This document shows, in pieces, positions 1 through 8,368 of a stretch of DNA of 64,000 nt. The notes beneath the pieces are model-generated. The model was given only the letters and a program-made list of their open reading frames with translations, made no database searches and was not told the DNA's origin. Numbering within the stretch: the stretch's first letter is position 1; every line of letters starts with the position of its first letter. Origin of the DNA: Brachyspira hampsonii 30446 (GTDB taxonomy: Bacteria; Spirochaetota; Brachyspiria; Brachyspirales; Brachyspiraceae); assembly GCF_000316195.1 (NCBI RefSeq), contig NZ_JH994110.1, positions 698,537 to 762,536 of the forward strand, in the 5' to 3' direction. The translations under genes were made by a program, and so were the position numbers.

Positions 1-64
1 ATTATAAAAAATAATAAAAATTAAGATACTGTAATTACTTATTTAAATTTTTTTATAATAAAAA

Positions 65-93
65 TTGACAAATTAAATATTTTTTGGTAAAAT
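65..93 (+). promoter_or_regulatory. Sigma-70-type promoter for the aminotransferase gene
   Basis: TTGACA (65-70) and TAAAAT (88-93) are separated by 17 bp. Transcription would begin near 100 and give a leader of about 70 nt before the ATG at 173. The leader is rich in ATAT dyads, but in DNA this AT-rich I do not call an operator. Confidence 0.7.
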
Positions 94-172
94 ATTATTA
101 TATATAATATTATTGTATATAATATCATGTCTTAATATTTTAATAAAAAAAAAACACCTATGGAGAATCATC

Positions 173-1306
173 ATGGAACTCAATAAAAATATACTTCAAG
201 TGCCGTATTCGCTCATAAGAGAGCTTACAGAAAAAGCACAAAGTAAAGAAAATGCTATAATGCTTACAATAGGGGAGCCGGATTTACAGCCTCCTAAAGA
301 GTTTATTGATTATGCCTGTGAGTTCGCTAAAACTCATAGATTGGGCTATACTCATTCCGGAGGAAGCGAGCATTTAAGAGGATTAGTTGCTAATCATTAT
401 AATAAATACTATGGCTCAGATATTAAAGCTGATAATGTTACTATGCATATTGGTTCTATGGAGGGTATTTCTTCTGTATTTAGAACTATACTTAATATTG
501 ATGATGAGGTTATAATACCTACTCCTTTTTTCTCTCCTTATGAACAGGCGGTAAAACTTTCTTATGGTAAATGTGTATTTTTAGATACTAGGGCAGATCA
601 TCTTGTAATTAAGCCTGAAGCGATAGACAAGGTTATAACAAATAAAACTAAGGCTATACTTTTCAGTAATCCTGGTAATCCTTCTGGATATATGCTTAAA
701 AAAGAAGAGATGGATGAGCTTGTTAAATATTTTGAGAAAAAAGATATATTTATAATAGCCGATGAGATATATTCTGCTATATCATTTTATCCTTTTACTT
801 CATTTGCTTCTTATCCTTCTATAAAAGATAAAGTAATAGTGCTTAATGGTTTTTCAAAATCCCATTCTATGACAGGATGGAGAATAGGTTACAGTATTTC
901 TCCTGAATATGTGAGAAAATGTTTAGTTAATGCCAGCTTTAATAATGTTGGAAGTATGGTTACTGTTTCTTGTGCACTTGCTGAGTTTGCTTTAGAGAAA
1001 TATCCTATGATAGAAGAGTTTAGGGATATATATAAAGAGAGGGCTTTCTTTTTATCTAAAGAGTTAACTGATATGGGATTTGATGTAATAGAACCTAGGG
1101 GAGCTTTTTATTTGTTTGTAGGATATGAGAAATTTTCTAAAGAGCCTTCTTTTGATTTTGCTATAAGATTATTAGATGAAACAGGTGTTGCTGTAGTGCC
1201 TGGAATTGCTTTCGGAAGTGAGAATTATTTTAGAATAGCTTTAACTCAGGATATACCTATATTAAAAGAAGCTGCTAAAAAAATAAGAGAATTCGTACAT
1301 AAATAG
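173..1306 (+). CDS. Pyridoxal-phosphate aminotransferase, class I/II fold
   Basis: A 377-residue fold-type I aminotransferase that transfers an amino group between an amino acid and a 2-oxo acid in the cytoplasm. The PLP-lysine motif is visible as NGFSKSHSMTGWRIGY, with the substrate-contact SNPGNPSGYM and ADEIYS motifs before it, in the usual family order. Length is normal. An in-frame ATG exists 60 nt upstream, but GGAG at 162-165 lies 7 nt from the ATG at 173 and the residues before it are not family-like, so I start at 173. It stands alone, with its own promoter and a hairpin behind it. Substrate cannot be told from sequence; aspartate or aromatic amino acids are the usual options for this subgroup. 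Confidence 0.9.
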   Translation: MELNKNILQVPYSLIRELTEKAQSKENAIMLTIGEPDLQPPKEFIDYACEFAKTHRLGYTHSGGSEHLRGLVANHYNKYYGSDIKADNVTMHIGSMEGISSVFRTILNIDDEVIIPTPFFSPYEQAVKLSYGKCVFLDTRADHLVIKPEAIDKVITNKTKAILFSNPGNPSGYMLKKEEMDELVKYFEKKDIFIIADEIYSAISFYPFTSFASYPSIKDKVIVLNGFSKSHSMTGWRIGYSISPEYVRKCLVNASFNNVGSMVTVSCALAEFALEKYPMIEEFRDIYKERAFFLSKELTDMGFDVIEPRGAFYLFVGYEKFSKEPSFDFAIRLLDETGVAVVPGIAFGSENYFRIALTQDIPILKEAAKKIREFVHK

Positions 1307-1324
1307 ATCATAAATTTATATTTG

Positions 1325-1356
1325 ACGGCAGGAAGAAATTAAAAACTTCTTGCTGT
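1325..1356. terminator. Stem-loop between convergent genes
   Basis: An 11-bp stem (1325-1335 with 1346-1356, two G-U pairs) with a 10-nt A-rich loop lies between two convergent stop codons. The T tract is poor on both strands, so termination is inferred mainly from position. Confidence 0.5.
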
Positions 1357-1366
1357 TAATGTACGG

Positions 1367-3136
1367 TTAATTATCAAAAAATATATTTATAACAGCATTC
1401 GCATTTATTATACTTATAGGTCTTATATAATATTTAGTTTTTTCTAATACTATGAATCTGTTTTTGTCTACATTTGAATTTTTATAATTCATGATATATT
1501 TGATTCCATTTGAGTGAATTGATGTGTATTTTATATTTAAAGTTAATCTTTCTTCTTCGTCTTCTTTATATTTATTTATGATATCAAAATAAAGCATTTG
1601 TTTTATTTTATCAAACTCTTGATTTTCTATTATTTGAAATTCTGCTATTATTATTTTTGACATATCATTCTTATTGAAATAATCATATCTAAAATCTATA
1701 TTTTTTATATCATTATAGGTTTCTGCAAATAGCTCTTCATTATTTTTTGACTCTTTTATATCTTTTAATAATGTATAATTAATTCTATCATTTAATATAA
1801 CTGAAGTAAATTTACTTGATGATATTCTCTCTTCATTGTTAACTTTATAATTTATGAATTTTAATTTATATTTTGAAATTTCTTCTATAGAGATATTATT
1901 TTCAAAATGAATTTTCTTTCTGTAATTGCTTCTTACATCATCATAAGAAATTTTAGCATTATCATAAAATGTAGGTATAACATAAGAAAAGAATGATAAT
2001 TTTTTAGTATTTAAATTATATAGATAAGCACTTGCTCCTAAATATCCTGTAGAAGAAATCCAAGGATAAGCACCTAAGCCCGCTAATTCTCCGCTTTTTC
2101 TATTTATATATTTGCTTCTTATTTCTCCTGTAAGAAGTTTTACCGTTTTATTATCATTATTTTGCTTTGCTTTTTCTATATTTTTTATTGTATTATAAAG
2201 TCTTGAAAGTGAGGCAAAAGCAAATAATTTATTAAATGAAGCATGTTTATTTATCATAGAGTTAATACTCTCAGCAATACTTCTAAATATTTTTGCTAAT
2301 TCCGGCATATTTTTTACTTGAAGTTTTATACTTATTTGTTCTGCAATATCAAAATCTTTTTCACTGCATGAATAGAATCCTTTTTCAAAAATATTTTCAA
2401 TATAATCTTTTGCAAATTTTAAAATATTTTCATCTATTACTTTATCTTCTTCTTTTATATCCTCCAAAGTTCCGTACATCTCTTTGTATTTTAATATAGC
2501 TATTATCTTATGAGCACAAAGTGAAGAGTCTTTGCATGAACATACTGCCTTTTTTATGCTGTCTTTTTTAGGAAAATATATAATTGTATTTTCTTCTGGA
2601 ATATTAATTTCAAGCATAGCATCTTCTTTAATCTCTGCTTCAATATTTTCATAAAACCTATCTAATGCATATTCAAAATTTCTTTTAGTGCTTAATTTCC
2701 TAATTTCATCGAAACTTATATTTTTGACTTCATCAAATGTATTATTTATTGTATTAATATTTGTTTTTTCTGTCTCTTTTGTTTCTTCTGTATTATTATC
2801 TGCTGTATCTTTATTGTTTTCATTTTCTTTATTTTCTGTATCTAAATGTTCTATATATAAAAGCGACATTATAATATGTTTGCAAATATCTTTTGAAGGA
2901 CATGTGCATTTGCTTGATTTTATATCCTCATCATTAAGTATTACTTCTATTTTATCACCTGTATCTATTGTAACTTTTATTTTATCATCGGCTTCTTCTA
3001 GCTTTATTTTTTCAGGGCTATTATTTATAATATTATCAATGTCTTTTACTGATCTGTTATATATGCCTTTATTTGTGAGAGTAAGGAGAAATTTTTCATT
3101 TACATATTGTTTTAAATTGTTAATTTTTTCATTCAT
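1367..3136 (-). CDS. Protein with two SWIM zinc fingers
   Basis: This 589-residue protein has two clear SWIM motifs of the form CxC-x5-CxH. The first is C77, C79, C85, H87 and the second is C199, C201, C207, H209. They are joined by a low-complexity, Asn/Glu/Thr-rich linker at about 100-135. The ~380-residue remainder is lysine- and asparagine-rich with no fold I recognise. SWIM fingers bind DNA or protein and in bacteria often accompany SNF2-type helicases, but none is nearby. The gene starts 15 nt after the Toprim gene stops and has no promoter I can see between, so it may be the third gene of that operon. No signal peptide or membrane segment is visible. The family assignment is firm; the role is unknown. 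Confidence 0.8.
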   Translation of the reverse strand: MNEKINNLKQYVNEKFLLTLTNKGIYNRSVKDIDNIINNSPEKIKLEEADDKIKVTIDTGDKIEVILNDEDIKSSKCTCPSKDICKHIIMSLLYIEHLDTENKENENNKDTADNNTEETKETEKTNINTINNTFDEVKNISFDEIRKLSTKRNFEYALDRFYENIEAEIKEDAMLEINIPEENTIIYFPKKDSIKKAVCSCKDSSLCAHKIIAILKYKEMYGTLEDIKEEDKVIDENILKFAKDYIENIFEKGFYSCSEKDFDIAEQISIKLQVKNMPELAKIFRSIAESINSMINKHASFNKLFAFASLSRLYNTIKNIEKAKQNNDNKTVKLLTGEIRSKYINRKSGELAGLGAYPWISSTGYLGASAYLYNLNTKKLSFFSYVIPTFYDNAKISYDDVRSNYRKKIHFENNISIEEISKYKLKFINYKVNNEERISSSKFTSVILNDRINYTLLKDIKESKNNEELFAETYNDIKNIDFRYDYFNKNDMSKIIIAEFQIIENQEFDKIKQMLYFDIINKYKEDEEERLTLNIKYTSIHSNGIKYIMNYKNSNVDKNRFIVLEKTKYYIRPISIINANAVINIFFDN

Positions 3137-3151
3137 TTTATAAACCTATTT

Positions 3152-3817
3152 TTATTTGAACATATTATTTAAAAAATCAATTAAATCATATAATACATTT
3201 GAATCCAAATAATGAGAGCATTCCTGAAATAACCCTCCTACTGTATTTCTCTTTTTGCATCTTACCGATATAAAAGCAAGTATTTTAGCTTTTAATAAAT
3301 GGGCTTCATTACTGCCTTGATTAATATAATTATCAGCACAGTTAAAAAAATTATTAACGCAGTCATTATATAAGTCTTTATCATTTTCTAAAATTATTTT
3401 TTCTACTAAATGTTCTAAATATCCAGAAGTTTTATCATCTGTTTTGGCTGTTATAAATAAGCCTTTATAATCATCATAATAAATATTGTTGTTTTGATTA
3501 TATTCGCATTTTATAATATCATTAAAAATATTAAATCTTTTTTGAGCATTACTTTCAGCATCAACTACAATTGCAAGTTTTTCTATATTACTGTAGTTGG
3601 AAGTTTTTATAAATGAAGAAATATGATTTTTATTATCAGCTTCATTGATTGTTATTATTTGAATAGTGTTATCATCTTCTATAAAAGTTTTATCATATTT
3701 ACCTATTATGCATTTTAATCCTAATTTTTTATTAATTAAAAGAGAGCATAAATCTCTCTCATCATTTCCTTCAACAAGAAGAACTTTTTTAGCCATAGGA
3801 TTCATTTTATTTTCCAT
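3152..3817 (-). CDS. DUF3226-type Toprim-fold protein, partner of the upstream ATPase
   Basis: A 221-residue protein opening with KKVLLVEGNDE, where E16 and G17 form the Toprim glutamate motif. A second acidic motif, VVDAESN, carries D86 and E88 where Toprim enzymes usually have DxD. The C-terminal half resembles DUF3226 proteins. Toprim domains use metal-bound acidic residues to cut or join nucleic acid. The ribosome-binding site GGGAGG lies inside the end of the upstream ATPase gene and only 6 nt separate the two, so translation is probably coupled. An ATPase-Toprim pair recalls OLD nucleases and PARIS defence systems. That link is inference, and the DxE variant leaves it open whether this copy is catalytic. 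Confidence 0.75.
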   Translation of the reverse strand: MENKMNPMAKKVLLVEGNDERDLCSLLINKKLGLKCIIGKYDKTFIEDDNTIQIITINEADNKNHISSFIKTSNYSNIEKLAIVVDAESNAQKRFNIFNDIIKCEYNQNNNIYYDDYKGLFITAKTDDKTSGYLEHLVEKIILENDKDLYNDCVNNFFNCADNYINQGSNEAHLLKAKILAFISVRCKKRNTVGGLFQECSHYLDSNVLYDLIDFLNNMFK

Positions 3818-3823
3818 TATTTT

Positions 3824-4891
3824 TTATCTTACCTCCCAATTATCCATAGCATTATTTAATTCTTCATTGTTATATATTATAGCTTGATATTTATACTTTT
3901 CTTTTTTGTCAGCTTCTATTCTTATGCCTTGAATATCATCATTTGAGTTGTATTCATTTTTTACCTCATTATAAACATCATTAAAAGCCTTTATACATTC
4001 ATAAGAGTGAGTAGTTGCAAAAAGCTGAACATTATTTTTATAGCATACTTTAAATAGAGATAGCCATAAATTCCTTAAAGCACTATGATGAAACCCATTA
4101 TCGATTTCATCAATAAGCATAACTCCATTTGCAATAAATGGTATACTTACTATGTAATTGAATATTTTTAATATACCGCTTCCCAATGCATTTATTGGTA
4201 AATATCTGTCAAGCCCAATATCAGCTTCACAGATTTGTTCAGATGATATTCTTATTGATTCTATATTTGGTATTATAGCTTTTAAAGTCTCTACAACTAT
4301 TTTATCCATTTTTAAATTTTGAAGTTTATCAAATGATGAAACAACATTATTTTTTACTCTTGTTTCTGAAGTACTGTAATCATTAAAGAAATAAAAGTTA
4401 AATAATGAAGGAGCTAAAATTGCTGAGCGTATATTTATATTGTTAATAGGAAAATTATTATTAATAGGTATAAAACTATTATCTATCTGTCTGTTATCAT
4501 TTATAATCATTGGAAGTTTTATAGTTTCTCCATTATTATTTTTTACTTGATAATAAATACCATCTAAAGTTGCAAGCTCTAATGATTTTATAGGGTATAT
4601 ATTTAATTCTCTTTTATAAGTTTTTATATTAATAGGATTAGTATAATCAAAATTATAAAAAATTAACTCCAAATTATTATTTATAGGTATATTCCTTTGA
4701 AAAAAAGAAGAAGATATAACTGTATCGCTTCTAAACATATTTGAGTATAAATATAATGCCTCTAAAAGATTGCTTTTTCCAACACTGTTTTTACCGAATA
4801 TTAAATTGAACCTTTTAAAACTGTCAATAGAAAATTCTTTGAAGCATTTAAAATTACTTATACTAATATTTGGTATTTGAATATCACTCAT
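3824..4891 (-). CDS. AAA/ABC-class ATPase of the AAA15/AAA21 (OLD-like) type
   Basis: A 355-residue RecF/SMC-like ATPase. Walker A is GKNSVGKS (33-40), a signature-like LGSGIL is at 235-240, Walker B is VMLIDE (256-261) followed by IDNGFHH, and the switch histidine is in ATTHS (H294). The large insert between Walker A and the signature is typical of this class. It is the first gene of a likely three-gene unit, driven by a good promoter at 4933-4961, and its last codons carry the ribosome-binding site of the Toprim gene. Such ATPases sense or gate paired nucleases in several phage-defence systems. That function is inferred from gene pairing, not shown. Confidence 0.85.
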   Translation of the reverse strand: MSDIQIPNISISNFKCFKEFSIDSFKRFNLIFGKNSVGKSNLLEALYLYSNMFRSDTVISSSFFQRNIPINNNLELIFYNFDYTNPINIKTYKRELNIYPIKSLELATLDGIYYQVKNNNGETIKLPMIINDNRQIDNSFIPINNNFPINNINIRSAILAPSLFNFYFFNDYSTSETRVKNNVVSSFDKLQNLKMDKIVVETLKAIIPNIESIRISSEQICEADIGLDRYLPINALGSGILKIFNYIVSIPFIANGVMLIDEIDNGFHHSALRNLWLSLFKVCYKNNVQLFATTHSYECIKAFNDVYNEVKNEYNSNDDIQGIRIEADKKEKYKYQAIIYNNEELNNAMDNWEVR

Positions 4892-4932
4892 AATTTTTAT
4901 TCCGTTTTTTATTTATATTTGATAGCATAAAA

Positions 4933-4961
4933 ATAATATATTAAAATAAATATCTTGTCAA
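4933..4961 (-). promoter_or_regulatory. Promoter of the ATPase-Toprim-SWIM operon
   Basis: Read on the minus strand, TTGACA (4961-4956) and TATTAT (4938-4933) are 17 bp apart. The start point would fall near 4926, about 35 nt before the ATPase ATG. No comparable promoter is visible before the next two genes. Confidence 0.65.
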
Positions 4962-4985
4962 AGATTAAAAATAATACAAATAAAA

Positions 4986-5013
4986 AAGAGCATACATAAA
5001 AATGCATACTCTT
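4986..5013 (-). terminator. Intrinsic terminator of the yajC-secD-secF operon
   Basis: A 12-bp stem (4986-4997 with 5002-5013, two G-U pairs) with a 4-nt loop is followed on the minus strand by a U-rich tract complementary to the A run at 4982-4987. It lies just after the secF stop. Confidence 0.8.
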
Positions 5014-5036
5014 TTATTTTTATATTTAGTAATTTG

Positions 5037-5960
5037 TTAATCTTTTTTAGTTTTCATAAATAATATTAAAAGACCGCTTGCTATAAAGTTACTAGCATAA
5101 GTACCTATAACAACACCGCAGAAGAATGTAAAAGCAAAATCATAAAGTATGAAGCCTCCCCATATCATTATGGCTAATGCGGCAAGAAGTGTAGATATAC
5201 TAGTTATTACTGTTCTTCCTACAACATTGTTCAAACTTATATTAACAATCTCTTTAAATGGTTTTTTAGTGTCAGTATTCTCTCTTATTCTGTCAAATAC
5301 TACTATGATATCGTTAATAGTGTAACCTATTAAAGTAAGCATTGATGAGAGAACTAAGACAGAAAACTCTTTATTTAGAAAAAGAAGTATGCCGAATACT
5401 ATGACAACATTATGTATAAGTGTAATTATAGCAGGGAAAGCGTATCTGTAATTAAATCTTATAGTAATGTATATCATTATGATAACCCAAGAAACTATTA
5501 TAAGTATGAATGCCAGCTTCAAATTATCAGAAGATACAACACCGCTTATGATATTGCTTCCTATAAGTGTAACTTTTTCCTGAGTGTATTTGTCATAAAG
5601 CACCTGCATAGCTCTGTCAGATTCTTCATTAGATCCTCTGAATCTTAAAAGGAAAGCATTTACATTGTCTGCCCCTTCAAGTTCCTGAATATTAACAGTT
5701 TCCGTTCCGAAATTATTGTATAAAGCTCTTATTTCAGCAATATTAATTACTTCAGGATTATTTATCTGTACTTTTAATTCAACACCGCCTGCAAAGTCAA
5801 TACCCATATTAAAACTGTTTGTGGTAAGTTTATTTACAAACAATGCAATAGAAGCTATGAATAATATAGATGATATCACAGCAGCTATTGGCATAATTTT
5901 AACAAATGGTATCTTGTTTTTTGTTAAATCATTATTTTCTTTTTTTATATCTTCACTCAT
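5037..5960 (-). CDS. secF: Protein translocase subunit SecF
   Basis: SecF, 307 residues, forms an inner-membrane complex with SecD and YajC that uses the ion gradient to finish export through SecYEG. One membrane helix near the N terminus is followed by the hallmark GIDFAGGVELKVQI. A small periplasmic domain and five more helices come next. The motifs LIGYTINDIIVVFDRIRE and GRTVITSISTLLA belong to the SecD/F RND-type family. Length is normal. It lies 36 nt after secD on the same strand and is the last gene of yajC-secD-secF, ahead of a terminator. Confidence 0.97.
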   Translation of the reverse strand: MSEDIKKENNDLTKNKIPFVKIMPIAAVISSILFIASIALFVNKLTTNSFNMGIDFAGGVELKVQINNPEVINIAEIRALYNNFGTETVNIQELEGADNVNAFLLRFRGSNEESDRAMQVLYDKYTQEKVTLIGSNIISGVVSSDNLKLAFILIIVSWVIIMIYITIRFNYRYAFPAIITLIHNVVIVFGILLFLNKEFSVLVLSSMLTLIGYTINDIIVVFDRIRENTDTKKPFKEIVNISLNNVVGRTVITSISTLLAALAIMIWGGFILYDFAFTFFCGVVIGTYASNFIASGLLILFMKTKKD

Positions 5961-5996
5961 TTACAAAATCCTATTTATTTTTAAGAAGTCATATAA

Positions 5997-7508
5997 TTAA
6001 ATAAAGAAGAATCCTGCTTTCTTTACTATTTTAGTTCTTATAATCTCTTCATAGATATATCTTGTAATAAATACAGCTGTGAATAGGTTTATCAAAATAC
6101 CGAAGAACAAAGTAATAGCAAAGCCTTGTACAGGACCGCTTCCGAATATCCAAAGTATTAAAGCTACAATTATAGTAGTAATGTTAGAGTCAAATATAGT
6201 AGCGAATGCCCTGTCATAACCTGATATAATAGCATCAGCAACACTAGATTTCACTTTTAACTCATCTTTTATACGCTCGAATATAATAACATTGGCATCA
6301 ACAGCCATACCTATAGTAAGAATAAGTCCGGCTATACCAGGCAATGTCAAAGTAAATCTTAGAGGAGATAATACTGCTATAATGAGTACAACATTCACAA
6401 TCATTGCAATAGTTGCTAAAACTCCTGATACTCTGTATACCGCTATCATAAATACGGCAACTAAAATAGCAGCCATAAGCAAAGCAGTAGCTCCGGCTTT
6501 AACTGAGTCAGCACCTATGGACTGTCCTACAACCTCTTCTTCTACTATACTAACATTAAGAGGCAAAGCACCTTCTTTTAATATTCTAGCCAAATCCTGA
6601 GCTTCTTCTAAAGTAAATCTTCCAGTAATAACACCTCTTCCGCCTCTAATTTCATCATTGATATTAGGTGCACTTATCACTTTATCATCTAATACTATAG
6701 CAAGCATTCTATTTTTATTTTGAGCTGTAACTAAAGCAAACTGTTCTGAACCTTCATTATTAAGTTCAAACTCAACAGTAACTTCTCCGAATTGTCCTCC
6801 GCCTACCTGAGCATTTATTAAAGCACTTCCTTCCAATGAAGGTTCTTTATTAACTATAACAGGAGCACCTCTTATTCTTCTTCCGAAATCATCTTTTTCA
6901 CTGTAAAAATAAAGCTGTTTTCCATATTCCGGAACTTTAGCTGTATTTGTAAATACACCCATAAGCATATCATTTGTAGTTAAAGTAGCAGTAGCAGCTT
7001 CATCTACCAAATTAAAAGTTAAAGCTCCCTGACTTAATACCACACTTTTTATTCTGTCCGGATCTCTTGCTCCCGGAAGCTCAACAACTACTCTGTCCTC
7101 ACCCTGTTTTCTTATACCTACTTCACTTACTCCGAATTGATCTATTCTGCCTCTAAGTCTTGATATAAGTCTTTCCATAGCATCATTTTTCTCTTCAGCT
7201 GTAAGAGATGATACAGTTCTGTCAATTCTGTTGGCATACTCTTCAAAATCGGCCTGAAGAACGATTCTTATACCGCCTTGTAAGTCCAAACCCATATTAA
7301 CAGATTCATTTCTTAATCTTTTAAGAGATTGAATATTATCAATTTGTTCTTTAGTGTATCCTTTAGCTATCATTTCATCTAAAGACATATTACTTTCTTC
7401 TTTTTTGTCATCAGATGTGAAAAAATACCATCTTACTGTAGGAGTAATAAACCAAGCCATTACACCAAGTCCTATAATGATAAATGCTAGTCTTAAATTA
7501 TGACTCAT
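5997..7508 (-). CDS. secD: Protein translocase subunit SecD
   Basis: SecD, 503 residues, is the larger periplasmic partner of SecF. An N-terminal membrane helix precedes GLDLQGGIRIVLQ, the SecD version of the family motif. The periplasmic P1 region carries the conserved RIDQFGVSEVGIRKQG and VVELPGA motifs. The C-terminal part has about five helices with TIGMAVDANVIIFERIKDE, the proton-relay region. It is 35 nt downstream of yajC and upstream of secF, the classical operon order. The ATG is preceded by AGGATAG. Confidence 0.97.
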   Translation of the reverse strand: MSHNLRLAFIIIGLGVMAWFITPTVRWYFFTSDDKKEESNMSLDEMIAKGYTKEQIDNIQSLKRLRNESVNMGLDLQGGIRIVLQADFEEYANRIDRTVSSLTAEEKNDAMERLISRLRGRIDQFGVSEVGIRKQGEDRVVVELPGARDPDRIKSVVLSQGALTFNLVDEAATATLTTNDMLMGVFTNTAKVPEYGKQLYFYSEKDDFGRRIRGAPVIVNKEPSLEGSALINAQVGGGQFGEVTVEFELNNEGSEQFALVTAQNKNRMLAIVLDDKVISAPNINDEIRGGRGVITGRFTLEEAQDLARILKEGALPLNVSIVEEEVVGQSIGADSVKAGATALLMAAILVAVFMIAVYRVSGVLATIAMIVNVVLIIAVLSPLRFTLTLPGIAGLILTIGMAVDANVIIFERIKDELKVKSSVADAIISGYDRAFATIFDSNITTIIVALILWIFGSGPVQGFAITLFFGILINLFTAVFITRYIYEEIIRTKIVKKAGFFFI

Positions 7509-7543
7509 ATATACTATCCTATTATATTATATTTTTTATTTTA

Positions 7544-7978
7544 TTATTCTTTTTTATCTTCTGCCTGAGCTTTTTCCAAATCTTCTTTTATTTGATTCTT
7601 ATCTTCTATAGCCTTTTTATCTTCTTTTTTCTTTTCTTCTTTTTTAGGAGGGTTTAACATTTCTTCTGTAACAACTGCTGATATAGAAGATTTAACAATT
7701 TCCATTTTAGTATTTTCGCCTACTTTAACTATTGCAACTCTTCCGCCTTCTTTATCAGAAACATATTCAGCGATTATGCCGCCTGCTATTATTACTTTAT
7801 CTCCTTTTTTTAATTCAGCTATACTTTGAGCTAATTTTTTCTGCTGCTGTTTCTGCGGTCTTATTAGTAGAAAGTAGAAAATAGCAAATATTACTACCAT
7901 CATACCTATAGATACTAATGGGCTTCCGCCTGCCTGTGCTCCTTGGGCAGTTTGTGCGTATAATGTGGCTGTGAACAT
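7544..7978 (-). CDS. yajC: Preprotein translocase accessory subunit YajC
   Basis: YajC, 144 residues, is a small single-span membrane protein associated with SecDF. The helix at about 24-42 is followed directly by LLIRPQKQQQKK, the family signature, then a small beta domain containing LKKGDKVIIAGGI. The C-terminal 30 residues are an unusually long Lys/Glu-rich tail, so the protein exceeds the ~110 residues of the E. coli form. It is the first gene of the operon and has a promoter just upstream. Confidence 0.95.
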   Translation of the reverse strand: MFTATLYAQTAQGAQAGGSPLVSIGMMVVIFAIFYFLLIRPQKQQQKKLAQSIAELKKGDKVIIAGGIIAEYVSDKEGGRVAIVKVGENTKMEIVKSSISAVVTEEMLNPPKKEEKKKEDKKAIEDKNQIKEDLEKAQAEDKKE

Positions 7979-8022
7979 TCTTTAATTACCTCTTGATTTT
8001 TTTAAATTTTTTTGATTTTAAC

Positions 8023-8051
8023 ATATTAACAATATTTTATAGTTATGTCAA
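8023..8051 (-). promoter_or_regulatory. Promoter of yajC-secD-secF
   Basis: On the minus strand TTGACA (8051-8046) and TAATAT (8028-8023) have a 17-bp spacer. The expected start is near 8016, about 40 nt before the yajC ATG. Confidence 0.7.
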
Positions 8052-8292
8052 TAGATTTGTATTAAAACTAATTTTATTAAAACTTATTAGTACTTTTATT
8101 ATAATTTAGTTTTTTAAAAAAGAATAAAAGGTTTCTTCTATATATAATTATTTATTACATGCTTAACGAATAACAATATACATCATTATAAAAAACTTTG
8201 AAAGTTTCTATACTGAAATTAAGTATATATTAAAGGTATATAGTTTTTCTAATTATCTATTGAATTATTTAAGTGTTTGCGGCAAATATAGT

Positions 8293-8344
8293 AATTGCTA
8301 GTCAATACATTCATAAGTCTAATAAATGTAAGTAACTAGCAATT
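8293..8344. terminator. Inverted repeat after the ABC importer operon
   Basis: AATTGCTAGT (8293-8302) and ACTAGCAATT (8335-8344) form a perfect 10-bp stem, with an inner TACATT/AATGTA pair (8306-8311 with 8325-8330). On the plus strand it is followed by TTTTATT, while the gene it follows is on the minus strand, so its direction is uncertain. Apart from this hairpin and the yajC promoter, the 390-bp spacer 7979-8368 shows nothing recognisable. Confidence 0.5.
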
Positions 8345-8368
8345 TTTATTAAAACAATATCAAAAAGA

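Noticed and set aside
91-130. ATATTAT dyads in the leader of the aminotransferase gene
   Set aside because: In sequence this rich in A and T such dyads are expected by chance, and no second copy was found elsewhere.
2688-3143. A 151-residue plus-strand frame opposite the SWIM gene
   Set aside because: It is hydrophobic and Ser/Phe/Leu-rich, the usual antisense shadow of a Lys/Glu/Asn-rich gene, with no ribosome-binding site.
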